A stretch of 64,000 nt of DNA from Paenibacillus aestuarii (GCF_027789125.1 NZ_JAQFVF010000005.1:1-64000), one strand, 5' to 3'. Counted from the stretch's first letter, positions 16,748 through 25,451 are shown. The notes: generated from the sequence alone by a model not told the origin. Numbers and translations: made by a program.

Positions 16748-17020
16748 ATGCCCAAAAATGATTTGAGCCAGGCTCTGCAGCAAATTCACGCCAAAAACAT
16801 TCCTCTGCCTCCTCAGCGTTACGCACTTCTCGAATATTTGTACGCCCAGGACGGATACGCGACGGTGAAAGATATATGTGAAGCACTAATCGAAAGGTAC
16901 CCGCATCTCCAGGCAACAACCGTATACAGCAGCTTGCTCGTGTTTAAGCGGCTTGGCCTGGTACGGGAGCTGGCTTGGAACAATGCCTCTCCGCGGTATG
17001 AAGCGGCGATCTGCTCATAA
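16748..17020 (+). CDS. Mini Fur/PerR-family protein, DNA-binding domain only
   Basis: Only 90 residues, against about 140-150 for Fur/PerR repressors. The winged helix is intact: PPQRYALLEYL near residues 21-31 and the recognition-helix segment ATTVYSSLLVFKRLGLV, closely following PerR. The protein ends where PerR enters its dimerisation and metal-sensing half, so the regulatory His/Asp ligands and structural Cys pairs are all absent; the N-terminal regulatory His of PerR (in its AHPT segment) is also replaced here (DGYAT). A perfect AAGGAGG, a good promoter and a terminator right after the stop suggest a maintained gene, not decay. It may compete for PerR/Fur boxes or act as a metal-blind regulator; this is inference. 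Confidence 0.8.
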   Translation: MPKNDLSQALQQIHAKNIPLPPQRYALLEYLYAQDGYATVKDICEALIERYPHLQATTVYSSLLVFKRLGLVRELAWNNASPRYEAAICS

Positions 17021-17050
17021 ATAAAAGCGCCCTGATGGGCGCTTTTATTT
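17021..17050. terminator. Bidirectional terminator
   Basis: AAATAAAAGCGCCC-TGAT-GGGCGCTTTTATTT is a perfect stem with A and T runs on both sides. It ends both the rightward mini-regulator and the leftward dctB gene; the dctB stop codon lies within it. Confidence 0.9.
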
Positions 17051-18100
17051 ATTGTGCTGCCGCAATTCATTTACGGCATCCAGCAGTTCTTGGCCGATAT
17101 AGGCCCGAGCTTCGGTGTAAACAGGCTCCAGGGCTTGCTGCCAAGCTTGGCGTTCATCGTCGGTTAGGATATGGATGTCCATTTGTCCTGTCTTTTTCAA
17201 GTCATCCAATTGTTTGTTGTTAAAGGAAATGGCGTCCTGGTTCGCCCAAACGGTCGCTTCCTGCATGGCTGCTGTTATGGCCTGCTGATTCGCTAATGAC
17301 AGCTTGTCCCAAAATTGCTTGTTCATGATAACGCCATAGCCCAAATAAGCATGATTACTGATCGTTAAATATTTTTGCACTTGGTACAGTTTGCGCGAAT
17401 AGATGTTCGAGATCGTATTTTCTCCCGAATCGACTTCTCCTGATTCCATGCTTCGATATACCTTATTAAATGGAATAGGGGAGGTTCCGGCGTTCAGCAG
17501 GCGGAATTGGGCTTCAATGATTTTGCTGGGCAGAATGCGGAATTTCAGATTCCTGAAATCTTCCAGATGGACAAGAGGACGCACGTTGGAAGTCATCTGC
17601 TGGAAACCGTTGGCCCACAGCCCGAGTCCGATCATCCCATGCGACTCCAGCTTGCCCATGAGAATAGAGCCTATTTTACCCTGGAATGCTTCTTTCACAG
17701 CTTCGTCATTGCGGAAGGCAAAAGGCAAGTCCATGGCCATCCATTCAGGAACGACCTCGGAGATGTTGGAGAAGCTGGGAGCGATTATTTGAATGCTGCC
17801 ACGCTGTAAAGCGGCAACCTCATCGTTCTCATTGTACAAAGTACCGTTGGGAAACAGCTCGACCCGTACGGTATCGTTCGTTTTGAGCTTGACGAGCCGG
17901 GCGAATTCCTGCGCCGCCCTTCCCTTGGGCGTATTCTCCGCGACGACGAAGCTGAACCGGATCACGGTTTGTTCGCCGAGTCCTTGCTGCTCATCATCAT
18001 AGACACGCTGTCCGCTGTTAAATTGCGAGGAGAACCCGAAGACGACGGCAGTTACGAGCCCGAGGATGACAAATAAGGCAATGCCGGCAAACGTTTTCAA
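17045..18100 (-). CDS. dctB: DctP-family C4-dicarboxylate binding protein (DctB-like)
   Basis: Extracytoplasmic solute-binding protein of the TRAP DctP family, 351 residues. A hydrophobic N-terminal segment (residues about 4-22) without a lipobox cysteine is a signal or anchor. The core has FSFVVAENTPKG and the family segment LGLWANGFQQMT near the middle. No TRAP permease genes are nearby. Instead a sensor kinase and regulator lie divergently next to it, and a DctA-type symporter lies downstream, as in the B. subtilis dctB-dctSR-dctP set, where DctB works as co-sensor with DctS. The start is TTG 18100 behind GGAGGAGG. Confidence 0.87.
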   Translation of the reverse strand: MKTFAGIALFVILGLVTAVVFGFSSQFNSGQRVYDDEQQGLGEQTVIRFSFVVAENTPKGRAAQEFARLVKLKTNDTVRVELFPNGTLYNENDEVAALQRGSIQIIAPSFSNISEVVPEWMAMDLPFAFRNDEAVKEAFQGKIGSILMGKLESHGMIGLGLWANGFQQMTSNVRPLVHLEDFRNLKFRILPSKIIEAQFRLLNAGTSPIPFNKVYRSMESGEVDSGENTISNIYSRKLYQVQKYLTISNHAYLGYGVIMNKQFWDKLSLANQQAITAAMQEATVWANQDAISFNNKQLDDLKKTGQMDIHILTDDERQAWQQALEPVYTEARAYIGQELLDAVNELRQHNK

Positions 18101-18209
18101 GAAAAACCTCCTCCTCCAAAAGGTCTGATGTATTCTTTCAGTTTATCATATTGTATGATGGTCGTAGAAATGAAAGACAGGTCATCAAGGAGAAGGCGGG
18201 GGTTCATCT

Positions 18210-19814
18210 TTGAAAATAAAAGGACTCCGGATGAATTGGAAAATCACGCTCCTGTCATTCGGCATCGTCTTGTTCGCGATTTGTATTGGCGGCATTATCT
18301 TGATCGGGCGGATCATTCATCTTCAAGAGCAAGAAATGGGCCAGCGGCTGCTGGTTACGGCACGGACGGTGGCCGGACTGCCATCGATCGCCAGCGGACT
18401 GATGGACAACAACCAGCGGGAAGAGATCGATCCGATTGCGGAGCGTATCCGCATCATTAATGACGTTGATTATATTGTCGTCATGGATATGGACGGCATT
18501 CGCTTATCCCATCCGTCGGCCAAGCGAATCGGGGAACGTTCCATCGGGACCGACGAGCGGTCTGCTTTTGCCGAGCATACGTATTTATCCAAGGCCAAGG
18601 GAGAGCAAGGAACAGCGCTTCGGGCTTTTGTGCCGGTTATGAACGAAGAGCATGAGCAGATTGGGGTTGTGCTGGTAGGGCAGCTGCTGCCGGGGCTCAC
18701 GGATGTCATCTTGTCGATGAGGGGCCAAATCTATGTGACCCTTTTCTTGTCTATGTTGTTCGGGGTATGGGGGTCTTATCTGCTTTCGCGACATATTAAG
18801 AAGCAAATGTTTCAGTTGGAACCGGAGGAGATTGCGCAGTTGCTTGTTGAGCGGACGGCGACTTTTAATGCGATGCACGAAGGGGTGATCGCGATAGACA
18901 GCCGCGCGCTCGTAACGGTTTTCAATGACAAAGCAAAAAGCATGCTGCATATTGAGGGGGACGTTCTCGGACGCCCGATTACGGAGGTGCTGCCGGATAC
19001 GCGGCTGCCGGAAATTTTGCGGCTCAATCATCCGATATACAATCAGGAGCTGCATATAGGACCTGCTCATATTTTAAGCAACCGAGTGCCGATTAGGGTA
19101 GGGAGTCAGACGGTCGGCGCAGTGGCGATCTTCCAGGATCGCACGGAAGTGACTACGCTCGCGGAAGAGCTGACAGGGGTTAAGGCGTTTGTCGATGCGC
19201 TGCGTGTGCAAAATCATGAGTATATGAACAAACTTCATACGATCGGCGGCTTGATTCAGCTGGGCTCCAGAGAAAAGGCGCTGGATTATTTGTTCCAAAC
19301 GATGGAAGCGCAGTCGGAGCTGAGCGGATTTATTGCCAGCAAGATTGCCAATGAGAGCGCAGCGGGGCTGCTATTGGGCAAGATCAGCCGCGGCAGGGAG
19401 CTTGGCATTGAGGTGCAGCTCGACAGAGCCAGCAGGCTGATGCGGTTTCCGGCAGGGATGGATCAGCATGACATCGTTGTGATTTTAGGCAATTTGATCG
19501 AAAACGCGTTCGATGCGCTGAAGGATAGGGATGGCTTCAAGAAGGTGTTTATCAGCATCGAACAAGATGAAGACGTGATGTCGATCCTCGTGGAGGATAA
19601 CGGCGGCGGCATGAACGAGGAAGCCAAACGCCGCATGTTCGAGCAGGGATATTCGACGAAGGCTGGAGCGAACCGGGGAATCGGCCTCTATTTGATCCAT
19701 AATATCGTGAACAAATGCGCGGGGACGCTCGAAGTGGAGTCTGAGCCTGGCGAAGGCACAAGCTTTATGCTTTCTTTTCCAATGAGAGGCAGGAAGGAGG
19801 GGGAAGGTGTATAA
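18210..19814 (+). CDS. dctS: C4-dicarboxylate sensor histidine kinase (CitA/DcuS type)
   Basis: Membrane sensor kinase of 534 residues. TM1 is at about residues 11-31, followed by an extracytoplasmic Cache/PDC-type domain (about 32-168), TM2 at about 174-194, a PAS domain (NAMHEGVIAID onward), the phospho-acceptor His336 in QNHEYMNKLH, and a C-terminal ATPase domain with NLIENAFDAL, EDNGGGM and GIGLYLI. This is the CitA/DcuS/DctS family responding to succinate, fumarate or malate. The start is TTG 18210; AGGAGAAGGCGGGGG lies upstream, and an in-frame ATG at 18231 is an alternative. The regulator gene overlaps its end. Confidence 0.9.
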   Translation: MKIKGLRMNWKITLLSFGIVLFAICIGGIILIGRIIHLQEQEMGQRLLVTARTVAGLPSIASGLMDNNQREEIDPIAERIRIINDVDYIVVMDMDGIRLSHPSAKRIGERSIGTDERSAFAEHTYLSKAKGEQGTALRAFVPVMNEEHEQIGVVLVGQLLPGLTDVILSMRGQIYVTLFLSMLFGVWGSYLLSRHIKKQMFQLEPEEIAQLLVERTATFNAMHEGVIAIDSRALVTVFNDKAKSMLHIEGDVLGRPITEVLPDTRLPEILRLNHPIYNQELHIGPAHILSNRVPIRVGSQTVGAVAIFQDRTEVTTLAEELTGVKAFVDALRVQNHEYMNKLHTIGGLIQLGSREKALDYLFQTMEAQSELSGFIASKIANESAAGLLLGKISRGRELGIEVQLDRASRLMRFPAGMDQHDIVVILGNLIENAFDALKDRDGFKKVFISIEQDEDVMSILVEDNGGGMNEEAKRRMFEQGYSTKAGANRGIGLYLIHNIVNKCAGTLEVESEPGEGTSFMLSFPMRGRKEGEGV

Positions 19815-20529
19815 CGTTGTTTTGATTGAGGACGATCCGATGGTGTTGGAAGTGAACAGGCAGTTTGTCGAGCAGGTGGCTGGTTTCCAAATCGTAGGTA
19901 CGGCGGCGAATGGCCTGGAAGGCTTGGATAAGATTCGCAGCCTGCGGCCGGATCTGGTTATTCTGGACATTTATATGCCGGGTCTGAATGGCACAGAGGT
20001 GCTGATGCAGATTCGCCAGGAACAGCTTGGCACCGATGCCATCGTTATCACAGCGGCCAGCGACATTCCGACGGTGCAGCGCATGATGCATCACGGCGCC
20101 GTCGATTACATCGTGAAGCCGTTTAAGTTCGAGCGGGTCAAGAAAGCGCTGGAAAATTACGAGGCGATGAAACGCAGGCTGAATGCAGGTTCGGCGCTGT
20201 CACAATCGGAGCTTGACCAGCTTTTGCATGGCAGATTGCCGGCGGCAGCGGCGCAAGCGATACTGCCTGGCGCGCTGCAGGTGGAGCTGCCCAAGGGGCT
20301 GCAGGAGCTGACGATGAGGCAGGTGGTGCAGTATTTGATGCAGCAGCCCAAGTCATTGTCAGCCGAAGAAGTGGCCGAAGGCGTCGGCCTGGCGCGGGTG
20401 ACGGTTCGCAGATATTTGGAATTTTTGGAGAAAAGCAAGCAAGTAAAGCTGGACCTTGAATACGGCGGTATCGGCCGTCCGGTCAACCGGTACGTATGGG
20501 TCCAAAAGAACCCTCAATTCCACGAGTAG
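19807..20529 (+). CDS. dctR: Response regulator of C4-dicarboxylate two-component system
   Basis: CitB/DcuR-type response regulator of 240 residues. The receiver domain has the acidic pair in LIEDDPM, phospho-acceptor Asp54 in VILDIYMPG and Lys in VKPF. The C-terminal third is a helix-turn-helix with SAEEVAEGVGLARVTVRRYL as recognition region. GTG 19807 overlaps the kinase stop by eight bases with GGAGGGGGAAGG as binding site. By analogy with B. subtilis DctR it should activate the DctA-type symporter gene at 23349 and perhaps malic enzyme. A strong terminator overlaps its last codons. Confidence 0.9.
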   Translation: MYNVVLIEDDPMVLEVNRQFVEQVAGFQIVGTAANGLEGLDKIRSLRPDLVILDIYMPGLNGTEVLMQIRQEQLGTDAIVITAASDIPTVQRMMHHGAVDYIVKPFKFERVKKALENYEAMKRRLNAGSALSQSELDQLLHGRLPAAAAQAILPGALQVELPKGLQELTMRQVVQYLMQQPKSLSAEEVAEGVGLARVTVRRYLEFLEKSKQVKLDLEYGGIGRPVNRYVWVQKNPQFHE

Positions 20530-20549
20530 GTGGAACTGAGGGTTCTTTT
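20504..20549. terminator. Terminator of dctSR
   Basis: A long imperfect stem, AAAAGAACCCTCA-TTCCAC with the complementary GTGGAA-TGAGGGTTCTTTT and a GAGTAG loop. It includes the dctR stop codon and can also serve the convergent gene on the other strand. Confidence 0.85.
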
Positions 20550-20560
20550 GTTTGCTGTCG

Positions 20561-21658
20561 TTACTGCGCTTTGAAGCTGGTGACAGGGATGTGGAACTCC
20601 GGAATGCCAAGGGCATAAGGTGTGTATTCATATAAGCTGAAGTAAACGACGATGTCATTGTCCTTCAAGTAGAATCGTTGGTCGTCATTGATGGTGACGA
20701 ATGGAGTCAGAAGCGTGTAGTCCCGCTCTTTGATTTGTTTTTGAATCTCATCGTTGATAATGGATTTGTAATTCGGGTCGTTCAAAGCGGCTTGCTTCAG
20801 CGTCAACTCTTCCCCTGTCGATAAATCGAAGGTGTGTGACGCCATATCATACATGCCATGTGCACCGCCTGTGTATTGGTAGGTGTCAAAATGCAGGCTG
20901 AGCTTGTTCTGTTGGTTATAAGTAACCGTGTAGTTGACGTCAAAAGAAAAACGCAGTTCCGGCATGTCCGGAGTGACGTATGATTTCGTTTCCTTCAACA
21001 AGTCATTGGCGGCCGCCTGGTATTTGGCCACTTCCGCTTTCAGGAACTCGTTGATTTTTGCGCTTGCTTCCGCGTTGGCCCATCCTTCGATCTGTGGGTA
21101 TTGAATCGTGATGCCGTCCGCTTGCTGATCATTGACGGTAACGTTAGTCAGCTTCAAGGTGTTTTCCTTCACGGGCTGAATCGAAATCAGCTTATCCGCC
21201 GCGGTGTAGCCGATGCTGTAGCCCATCTGTTCAAGCAGAAAACGAAGCGGCAAATACGTGCTGCCCTCAATAATAACAGGAGGCTTGCTGCTGTAAAAGC
21301 TATGGCCGTTCATTTCATAGGTCATGCTTTGGTTTTTCATCGTCATCGTCTTAGTATCGCTGCTGACCGTCACAGTCCGGGTCGCTTCATCCCAAGAAGT
21401 CTTCAATCCCAGCTGCTGGCTTAGAAAAGCCAGACCCACGTAAGAGTCGCCTTCCGTCGATAAACCGCCTGGCACCTCGATCGGGTGATCGCTGATTTGA
21501 ATATGAAGCGGGGTGAGTTGGAGCTGTGTCTCCGCATCAACCCCTTCAGCGTGTGCAGCTGTGCTTACTGCAGGCAGCAGGGCGATGGTGAAGGCCGCGG
21601 TTAAAGCCAGCTTGTGCCAAGCAGTGCTCTTGCTGGGGGAAAACGTAGATAAGTTCAT
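20561..21658 (-). CDS. Secreted protein with copper amine oxidase-like N-terminal domain and DUF4163/DUF3298 (RsiV-like) domain
   Basis: 365 residues with a clear signal peptide (residues about 14-38, cleavage near AHA-EG). Residues about 50-160 contain two repeats of the copper-amine-oxidase-N1 stalk domain common in Paenibacillus secreted proteins (GDSYVGLAFLSQQLG, GSTYLPLRFLLEQMG). The C-terminal half fits the DUF4163 plus DUF3298 pair seen in RsiV and PdaC, including YTGGAHGMY and a late FYLKDNDIVVYF. Such proteins are cell-wall associated; no catalytic role can be read from the sequence. It interrupts the dicarboxylate genes on the opposite strand and is probably unrelated to them. Confidence 0.83.
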   Translation of the reverse strand: MNLSTFSPSKSTAWHKLALTAAFTIALLPAVSTAAHAEGVDAETQLQLTPLHIQISDHPIEVPGGLSTEGDSYVGLAFLSQQLGLKTSWDEATRTVTVSSDTKTMTMKNQSMTYEMNGHSFYSSKPPVIIEGSTYLPLRFLLEQMGYSIGYTAADKLISIQPVKENTLKLTNVTVNDQQADGITIQYPQIEGWANAEASAKINEFLKAEVAKYQAAANDLLKETKSYVTPDMPELRFSFDVNYTVTYNQQNKLSLHFDTYQYTGGAHGMYDMASHTFDLSTGEELTLKQAALNDPNYKSIINDEIQKQIKERDYTLLTPFVTINDDQRFYLKDNDIVVYFSLYEYTPYALGIPEFHIPVTSFKAQ

Positions 21659-21707
21659 CGGTCGTTGACTCCTTTTTCGTTATTACTAAATTTGACGCTG
21701 TTTGCGG

Positions 21708-21860
21708 TTAAAAGTTCATTGGCTTGAACTTAAAAGCGACTGCGACCAAAAAGACCATAAATACCAATATGGTCAAATTATTCACGGTTTTAAATGAAAG
21801 CGGTATCATGAAGGCAATAAAAGAAGCAACCCATTCTAAAAGTTTTTGAGGTGTAAACAT
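21708..21860 (-). CDS. Possible 50-residue small membrane protein
   Basis: An open frame from a CAT palindrome shared with the malic enzyme start (ATG on both strands at 21858-21861). The product would be 50 residues, hydrophobic at about 8-20 and 25-43, ending in KFKPMNF. There is no clear binding site, because the upstream sequence lies inside the malic enzyme gene. It fills the gap between the secreted protein gene and malic enzyme; I cannot exclude a chance frame. Confidence 0.3.
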   Translation of the reverse strand: MFTPQKLLEWVASFIAFMIPLSFKTVNNLTILVFMVFLVAVAFKFKPMNF

Positions 21861-23283
21861 GTCGATTCCATCTGGAGTGAATACGAGCATTATTTTGCGG
21901 CTTGAGTTAGAGAAGAAGACGGCCTCCTTCGGCAGTATTGCGACGGCTATCAGTGACACGGGCGGAGACATTATTGCGATTGATGTCGTGCGGACGGATA
22001 AGGATGTCACGATCCGCGATATCACGATTAATGTCTATGACAGCAAACATACGGACCTGATTAAGGCAACGATCAGTCAATTGCCCGGCGTGAAAGTCAG
22101 CCACGTTTCGGACCAAACCTTTTTGCTGCATTTGGGCGGCAAGATTGAGACGCATCCCAAATTTCCGATCAAAAACCGCGACGATCTTTCGCGTGTATAC
22201 ACACCTGGCGTGGCCAGAGTGAGCATGGCCATCCACGAGAAGCCGTCGCTGGCGCACACGCTGACGATCAAGAGAAACACGGTAGCTGTCATTTCAGATG
22301 GAACCGCTGTTCTGGGATTAGGCAACATCGGACCGCTGGCCGCCATGCCTGTGATGGAAGGAAAAGCGATGCTGTTCAAGCAGCTGGCTGGAGTTGACGC
22401 TTTCCCGATCTGCCTGGATACGCAGGATACGGATGAAATCGTGCGTATTGTGAAAGCGTTGTCTCCTGGATTTGGCGGCATTAATCTGGAGGATATTTCA
22501 GCGCCGAGATGCTTTGAAATTGAGCAGCGTTTAATCGAGGAGCTGGATATTCCGGTATTCCATGATGATCAGCACGGTACAGCCGTTGTGCTGCTGGCGG
22601 GATTATTTAATGCCGTTAAGCTTGTCGGCAAGCAGTTAAGCGACTGCAAAGTTGTGCTCTGCGGCCTCGGAGCGGCAGGCACCGCTTGCACCAAAATGCT
22701 GCTGGCCGCAGGCGTCCGGCATATCGTCGGAGTTGACCGTGAAGGGGCCATTACGCGAGACGGTGTGTATGAGAATCCGTCTTGGCAATGGTTCGCCGAG
22801 CATACCAACCCTGACCAGATCCGCGGCTCGTTGTCGGATGTCATTGCCGGAGCGGATATTTTTATCGGTGTGTCCGGTCCAGGCGTCTTGAAACGTGAAG
22901 ACGTTGCGCAGATGGCGAAGGACCCGATCGTGTTTGCGATGGCGAACCCTACGCCGGAGATACTCCCGGAAGAAGCGGAGCCTTACGTGCGAGTGATGGC
23001 CACCGGACGCTCGGATTATCCGAACCAGATTAACAACGTCCTGTGCTTCCCAGGCTTGTTCCGGGGCGTACTCGATTGCAGAGCGTCTCGAGTGACAGAG
23101 CATATGAAACTGGCTGCAGCGAAGGCGATTGCTTCTGTTGTTCATGAGGATGAGCTGAGTGAGTATTACATCATTCCGAGCGTGTTCAATCAAGCGGTGG
23201 CTGAGCGCGTCCGAAATGCGGTCATTCAAGCGGCGTATGAAGACGGGGTAGCGAGAAGGCGCAGAGAGAAAGTCCAGGCTTAA
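21859..23283 (+). CDS. NAD(P)-dependent malic enzyme with N-terminal ACT domain
   Basis: 474 residues. Residues about 1-85 are an ACT regulatory domain (LELEKKTASFGSIATAI, then VSHVSDQTF). The malic enzyme core follows: SRVYTPGVARV, GDGTAVLGLGNIGP-type loop near residue 150 (here SDGTAVLG), FHDDQHGTAVV and the NAD loop CGLGAAGTAC. It decarboxylates malate to pyruvate, turning imported C4-dicarboxylates into pyruvate. It stands immediately upstream of the DctA-type symporter gene and is probably co-transcribed with it (65-bp gap, no terminator seen). The binding site GAGGTG is moderate. Confidence 0.92.
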   Translation: MSIPSGVNTSIILRLELEKKTASFGSIATAISDTGGDIIAIDVVRTDKDVTIRDITINVYDSKHTDLIKATISQLPGVKVSHVSDQTFLLHLGGKIETHPKFPIKNRDDLSRVYTPGVARVSMAIHEKPSLAHTLTIKRNTVAVISDGTAVLGLGNIGPLAAMPVMEGKAMLFKQLAGVDAFPICLDTQDTDEIVRIVKALSPGFGGINLEDISAPRCFEIEQRLIEELDIPVFHDDQHGTAVVLLAGLFNAVKLVGKQLSDCKVVLCGLGAAGTACTKMLLAAGVRHIVGVDREGAITRDGVYENPSWQWFAEHTNPDQIRGSLSDVIAGADIFIGVSGPGVLKREDVAQMAKDPIVFAMANPTPEILPEEAEPYVRVMATGRSDYPNQINNVLCFPGLFRGVLDCRASRVTEHMKLAAAKAIASVVHEDELSEYYIIPSVFNQAVAERVRNAVIQAAYEDGVARRRREKVQA

Positions 23284-23348
23284 CGAAAGCGAAACGGGAG
23301 AGGCTTTGGGCTGGGGCTCGAGCTCTCTAACTATGAGGAGGTTCCAGG

Positions 23349-24668
23349 ATGCAAAAACTTACAAAAAACCTGACATTACAAGTGCTGCTGGCCATCATTT
23401 TGGGGATTGTTTTCGGCCAGTTCTTTCCGGAACAAGCGGCAGGCTTGAAAGTGCTCTCCGACGTATTTGTTAAAATGATCAAGATGGTGATCGCACCGAT
23501 CGTGTTCTTCACCATTGTGGTCGGCTTCGCCGGGATGGGCGATATGAAAAAAATCGGCCGGATCGGCGGCAAGGCGCTGCTGTATTTTGAAATCATCACA
23601 ACGTTTGCCATGGCGATCGGTATCGCGGTGATGTATATCATCCAGCCGGGCGCGGGCATGAGCACGAAAAATGTGAACGCTGCAGATGTGGCTAAATATA
23701 CGAAGGAAGCGGCGGCAACGAGCCATGGCTTCGTAGATTTCCTGGTAGGTATCGTTCCTGACAACGTCATGGCGGCGTTTTCCAAGGGCGATATGCTTCC
23801 CGTCCTATTCTTCTCGGTTCTTTTCGGTTTGGCAATGGCTGGACTTGGTTCAAAAGTGAAGCCTGTCATGGGTTTTTTTGTCCAATTGAATGAAATCTTC
23901 TTCCGTTTGGTCGGCATCATTATGAAATTTTCACCAATCGCTGCTTTCGGTGCGATGTCCTATACGATCGGTATGTTCGGTGTGCATTCCTTGTTCTCGC
24001 TAGGTAAAATGATGGGTTCGGTTTATATCACGATGGTCTTGTTTGTTTTTGTTGTGCTGGGTACTATTTGCCGAATTTATGGATTCAGAATTACGAAGCT
24101 GCTTAAACATATTAAAGAAGAATTGCTGCTGGTGCTCGGCACCTCCTCATCGGAATCCGCTTTGCCGCGGGTGATGGAAAAGCTGGAGAAATTCGGCGCA
24201 TCCAAGCCGGTCGTCGGTCTTGTCGTGCCAACAGGCTATTCGTTCAACTTGGATGGAACGTCGATCTACCTGTCCATGGCTGCGCTATTCATCGCACAAG
24301 CATATGGCGTTCAGCTGGATTGGATTCAGGTGCTGACCCTTCTCGGCGTGCTGATGCTGACATCGAAAGGCGCAGCAGGCATTACCGGCTCCGGCTTCGT
24401 CACGCTCGCGGCGACGCTTGCCGCCATTCCGCATAACGTGATACCGGTCGAAGGTATGGCACTGCTGATTGGGGTCGACCGCTTCATGTCCGAAGCGCGG
24501 GCGATTACGAACATTATCGGCAACAGTGTAGCGACGATTGTGATTGCCAAGAGCGAGAATCAGTTTAATCATGACGCTGCTGAGACGCCAGTGGGCTTCG
24601 CGGAACCGCTGCACGAAACGCGGGCAGGGCAGGAGGCAGGCGCTGAGTTGCCGGGCAAGTTAGCGTAA
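23349..24668 (+). CDS. dctP: DctA-family C4-dicarboxylate:cation symporter
   Basis: Membrane symporter of the SDF (DAACS) family, 439 residues with about eight hydrophobic helices plus re-entrant loops. Family signatures are the serine-rich GTSSSESALPR loop, GYSFNLDGTSIYL, SKGAAGITGSGF and the C-terminal GVDRFMSEARAITNIIGN. It takes up succinate, fumarate or malate with protons or sodium. AGGAGG precedes ATG 23349. Named dctP after B. subtilis usage; it would be called dctA in enteric bacteria. It forms a functional module with dctB, dctSR and malic enzyme. Confidence 0.93.
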   Translation: MQKLTKNLTLQVLLAIILGIVFGQFFPEQAAGLKVLSDVFVKMIKMVIAPIVFFTIVVGFAGMGDMKKIGRIGGKALLYFEIITTFAMAIGIAVMYIIQPGAGMSTKNVNAADVAKYTKEAAATSHGFVDFLVGIVPDNVMAAFSKGDMLPVLFFSVLFGLAMAGLGSKVKPVMGFFVQLNEIFFRLVGIIMKFSPIAAFGAMSYTIGMFGVHSLFSLGKMMGSVYITMVLFVFVVLGTICRIYGFRITKLLKHIKEELLLVLGTSSSESALPRVMEKLEKFGASKPVVGLVVPTGYSFNLDGTSIYLSMAALFIAQAYGVQLDWIQVLTLLGVLMLTSKGAAGITGSGFVTLAATLAAIPHNVIPVEGMALLIGVDRFMSEARAITNIIGNSVATIVIAKSENQFNHDAAETPVGFAEPLHETRAGQEAGAELPGKLA

Positions 24669-24704
24669 AAGAATCCCCTTGTGAGGGGAGCAAGCGCGGG
24701 GAAC

Positions 24705-24799
24705 TAACGGAAACTGAGTTCCGTTAATGGGGTTGATCGAGCGCTGAGCAAAGTTTTATGGAGCAGATAGCGGAGGGAACTTCCGCTATCTGCTTTTTT
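24705..24799 (+). terminator. dctP terminator, with an accessory hairpin upstream
   Basis: GCAGATAGCGGA (24763-24774), loop, TTCCGCTATCTGC (24781-24793) and six T make a strong rho-independent terminator. Upstream, TAACGGAA / TTCCGTTA at 24705-24726 is a further perfect 8-bp hairpin without a T run. Confidence 0.88.
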
Positions 24800-24860
24800 G
24801 AGCTTGCGGGTGCGGGACTAATGGGCTCACCGAGCGCTATGCGACTTAAGCGCGCGTAGA

Positions 24861-25192
24861 AAGGTGCCTTGCAATTGGGCAAAATCGGACAACAGCATCC
24901 GCGACGCGCGCACTCCCTTATGCAATTGGGCAAAATCGGACTGCAGCATAAGCTACCGGCCGACCGAGTTCCAATCGCGAGGGCGCTCGGCGCTGCTCAA
25001 GCTCTGCAGTCCGTAATAGCCCAATTGCAGGCGGCGCCTGCGCGCATTTAGTCGCTGTAGTCCGGATTTGCCGAACTACAGGCACCTTTTTCGCTTAAGC
25101 GCGTAAAAAGGTGCCTTGCAATTGGGCAAAATCGGACAACAGCATCCGCGACGCGCGCACTCCCTTATGCAATTGGGTAAAATCGGACTGCA
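24861..25192. repeat. 85-bp direct repeat plus palindromic CTGCAATTGGGC/CGGACTGCAG elements
   Basis: Positions 24861-24945 and 25108-25192 are direct copies 247 bases apart with a single visible mismatch. Each copy holds two TGCAATTGGGcAAAATCGGAC elements. Between the copies lie inverted or variant elements (CTGCAGTCCG...CCCAATTGCAG at 25004-25030, CTGTAGTCCGG...GAACTACAG at 25055-25081). CGCTTAAGCGCG-like flanks recur in both orientations. Short open frames here are by-products of the repeat. No protein gene is supported in 24800-25330. Confidence 0.85.
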
Positions 25193-25330
25193 ACAGTACT
25201 CCCCAGCCGCAACGCTTTGTCGAATAAATCGAGAAACAGCAAGCATAATCCATTCCAAGCAAAGCCCTGGGTATAGAAGGAAAGCGACTTTTTGGATAGT
25301 GGATGCACGGATTGATCTGAAATGTTGCCA

Positions 25331-25410
25331 AAAAGCGAACTTTTCACAGAAATGATCGGTAAAATGTTCGCTTTTAGAAATTGACACGGTACGTTACTTG
25401 GTAGTAAACT
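25331..25410 (+). promoter_or_regulatory. Twin PurR boxes and pur operon promoter
   Basis: AAAAGCGAACTTTT at 25331-25344 and its inverted partner AAAATGTTCGCTTTT at 25361-25375, 16 bases apart, match the paired, inverted PurBox arrangement bound by Bacillus PurR (CGAAC core). TTGACA at 25381-25386 with TAAACT at 25405-25410 (18-base spacer) is the promoter just downstream, so a repressor bound to the boxes would touch it. Confidence 0.8.
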
Positions 25411-25451
25411 AATGGAGCGGGAAACATTGCCGCCTAATTGAAAATGTCGAA

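Noticed and set aside
17021-17060. Remnant of the missing PerR sensor domain after the mini-regulator stop
   Set aside because: The sequence after the stop is a terminator and the convergent dctB gene; no frame restores Fur-type metal-binding motifs.
24847-25192. CRISPR array
   Set aside because: The repeat units are only two 85-bp copies with internal palindromic pieces, spacers are not of uniform length, and no cas genes are near.
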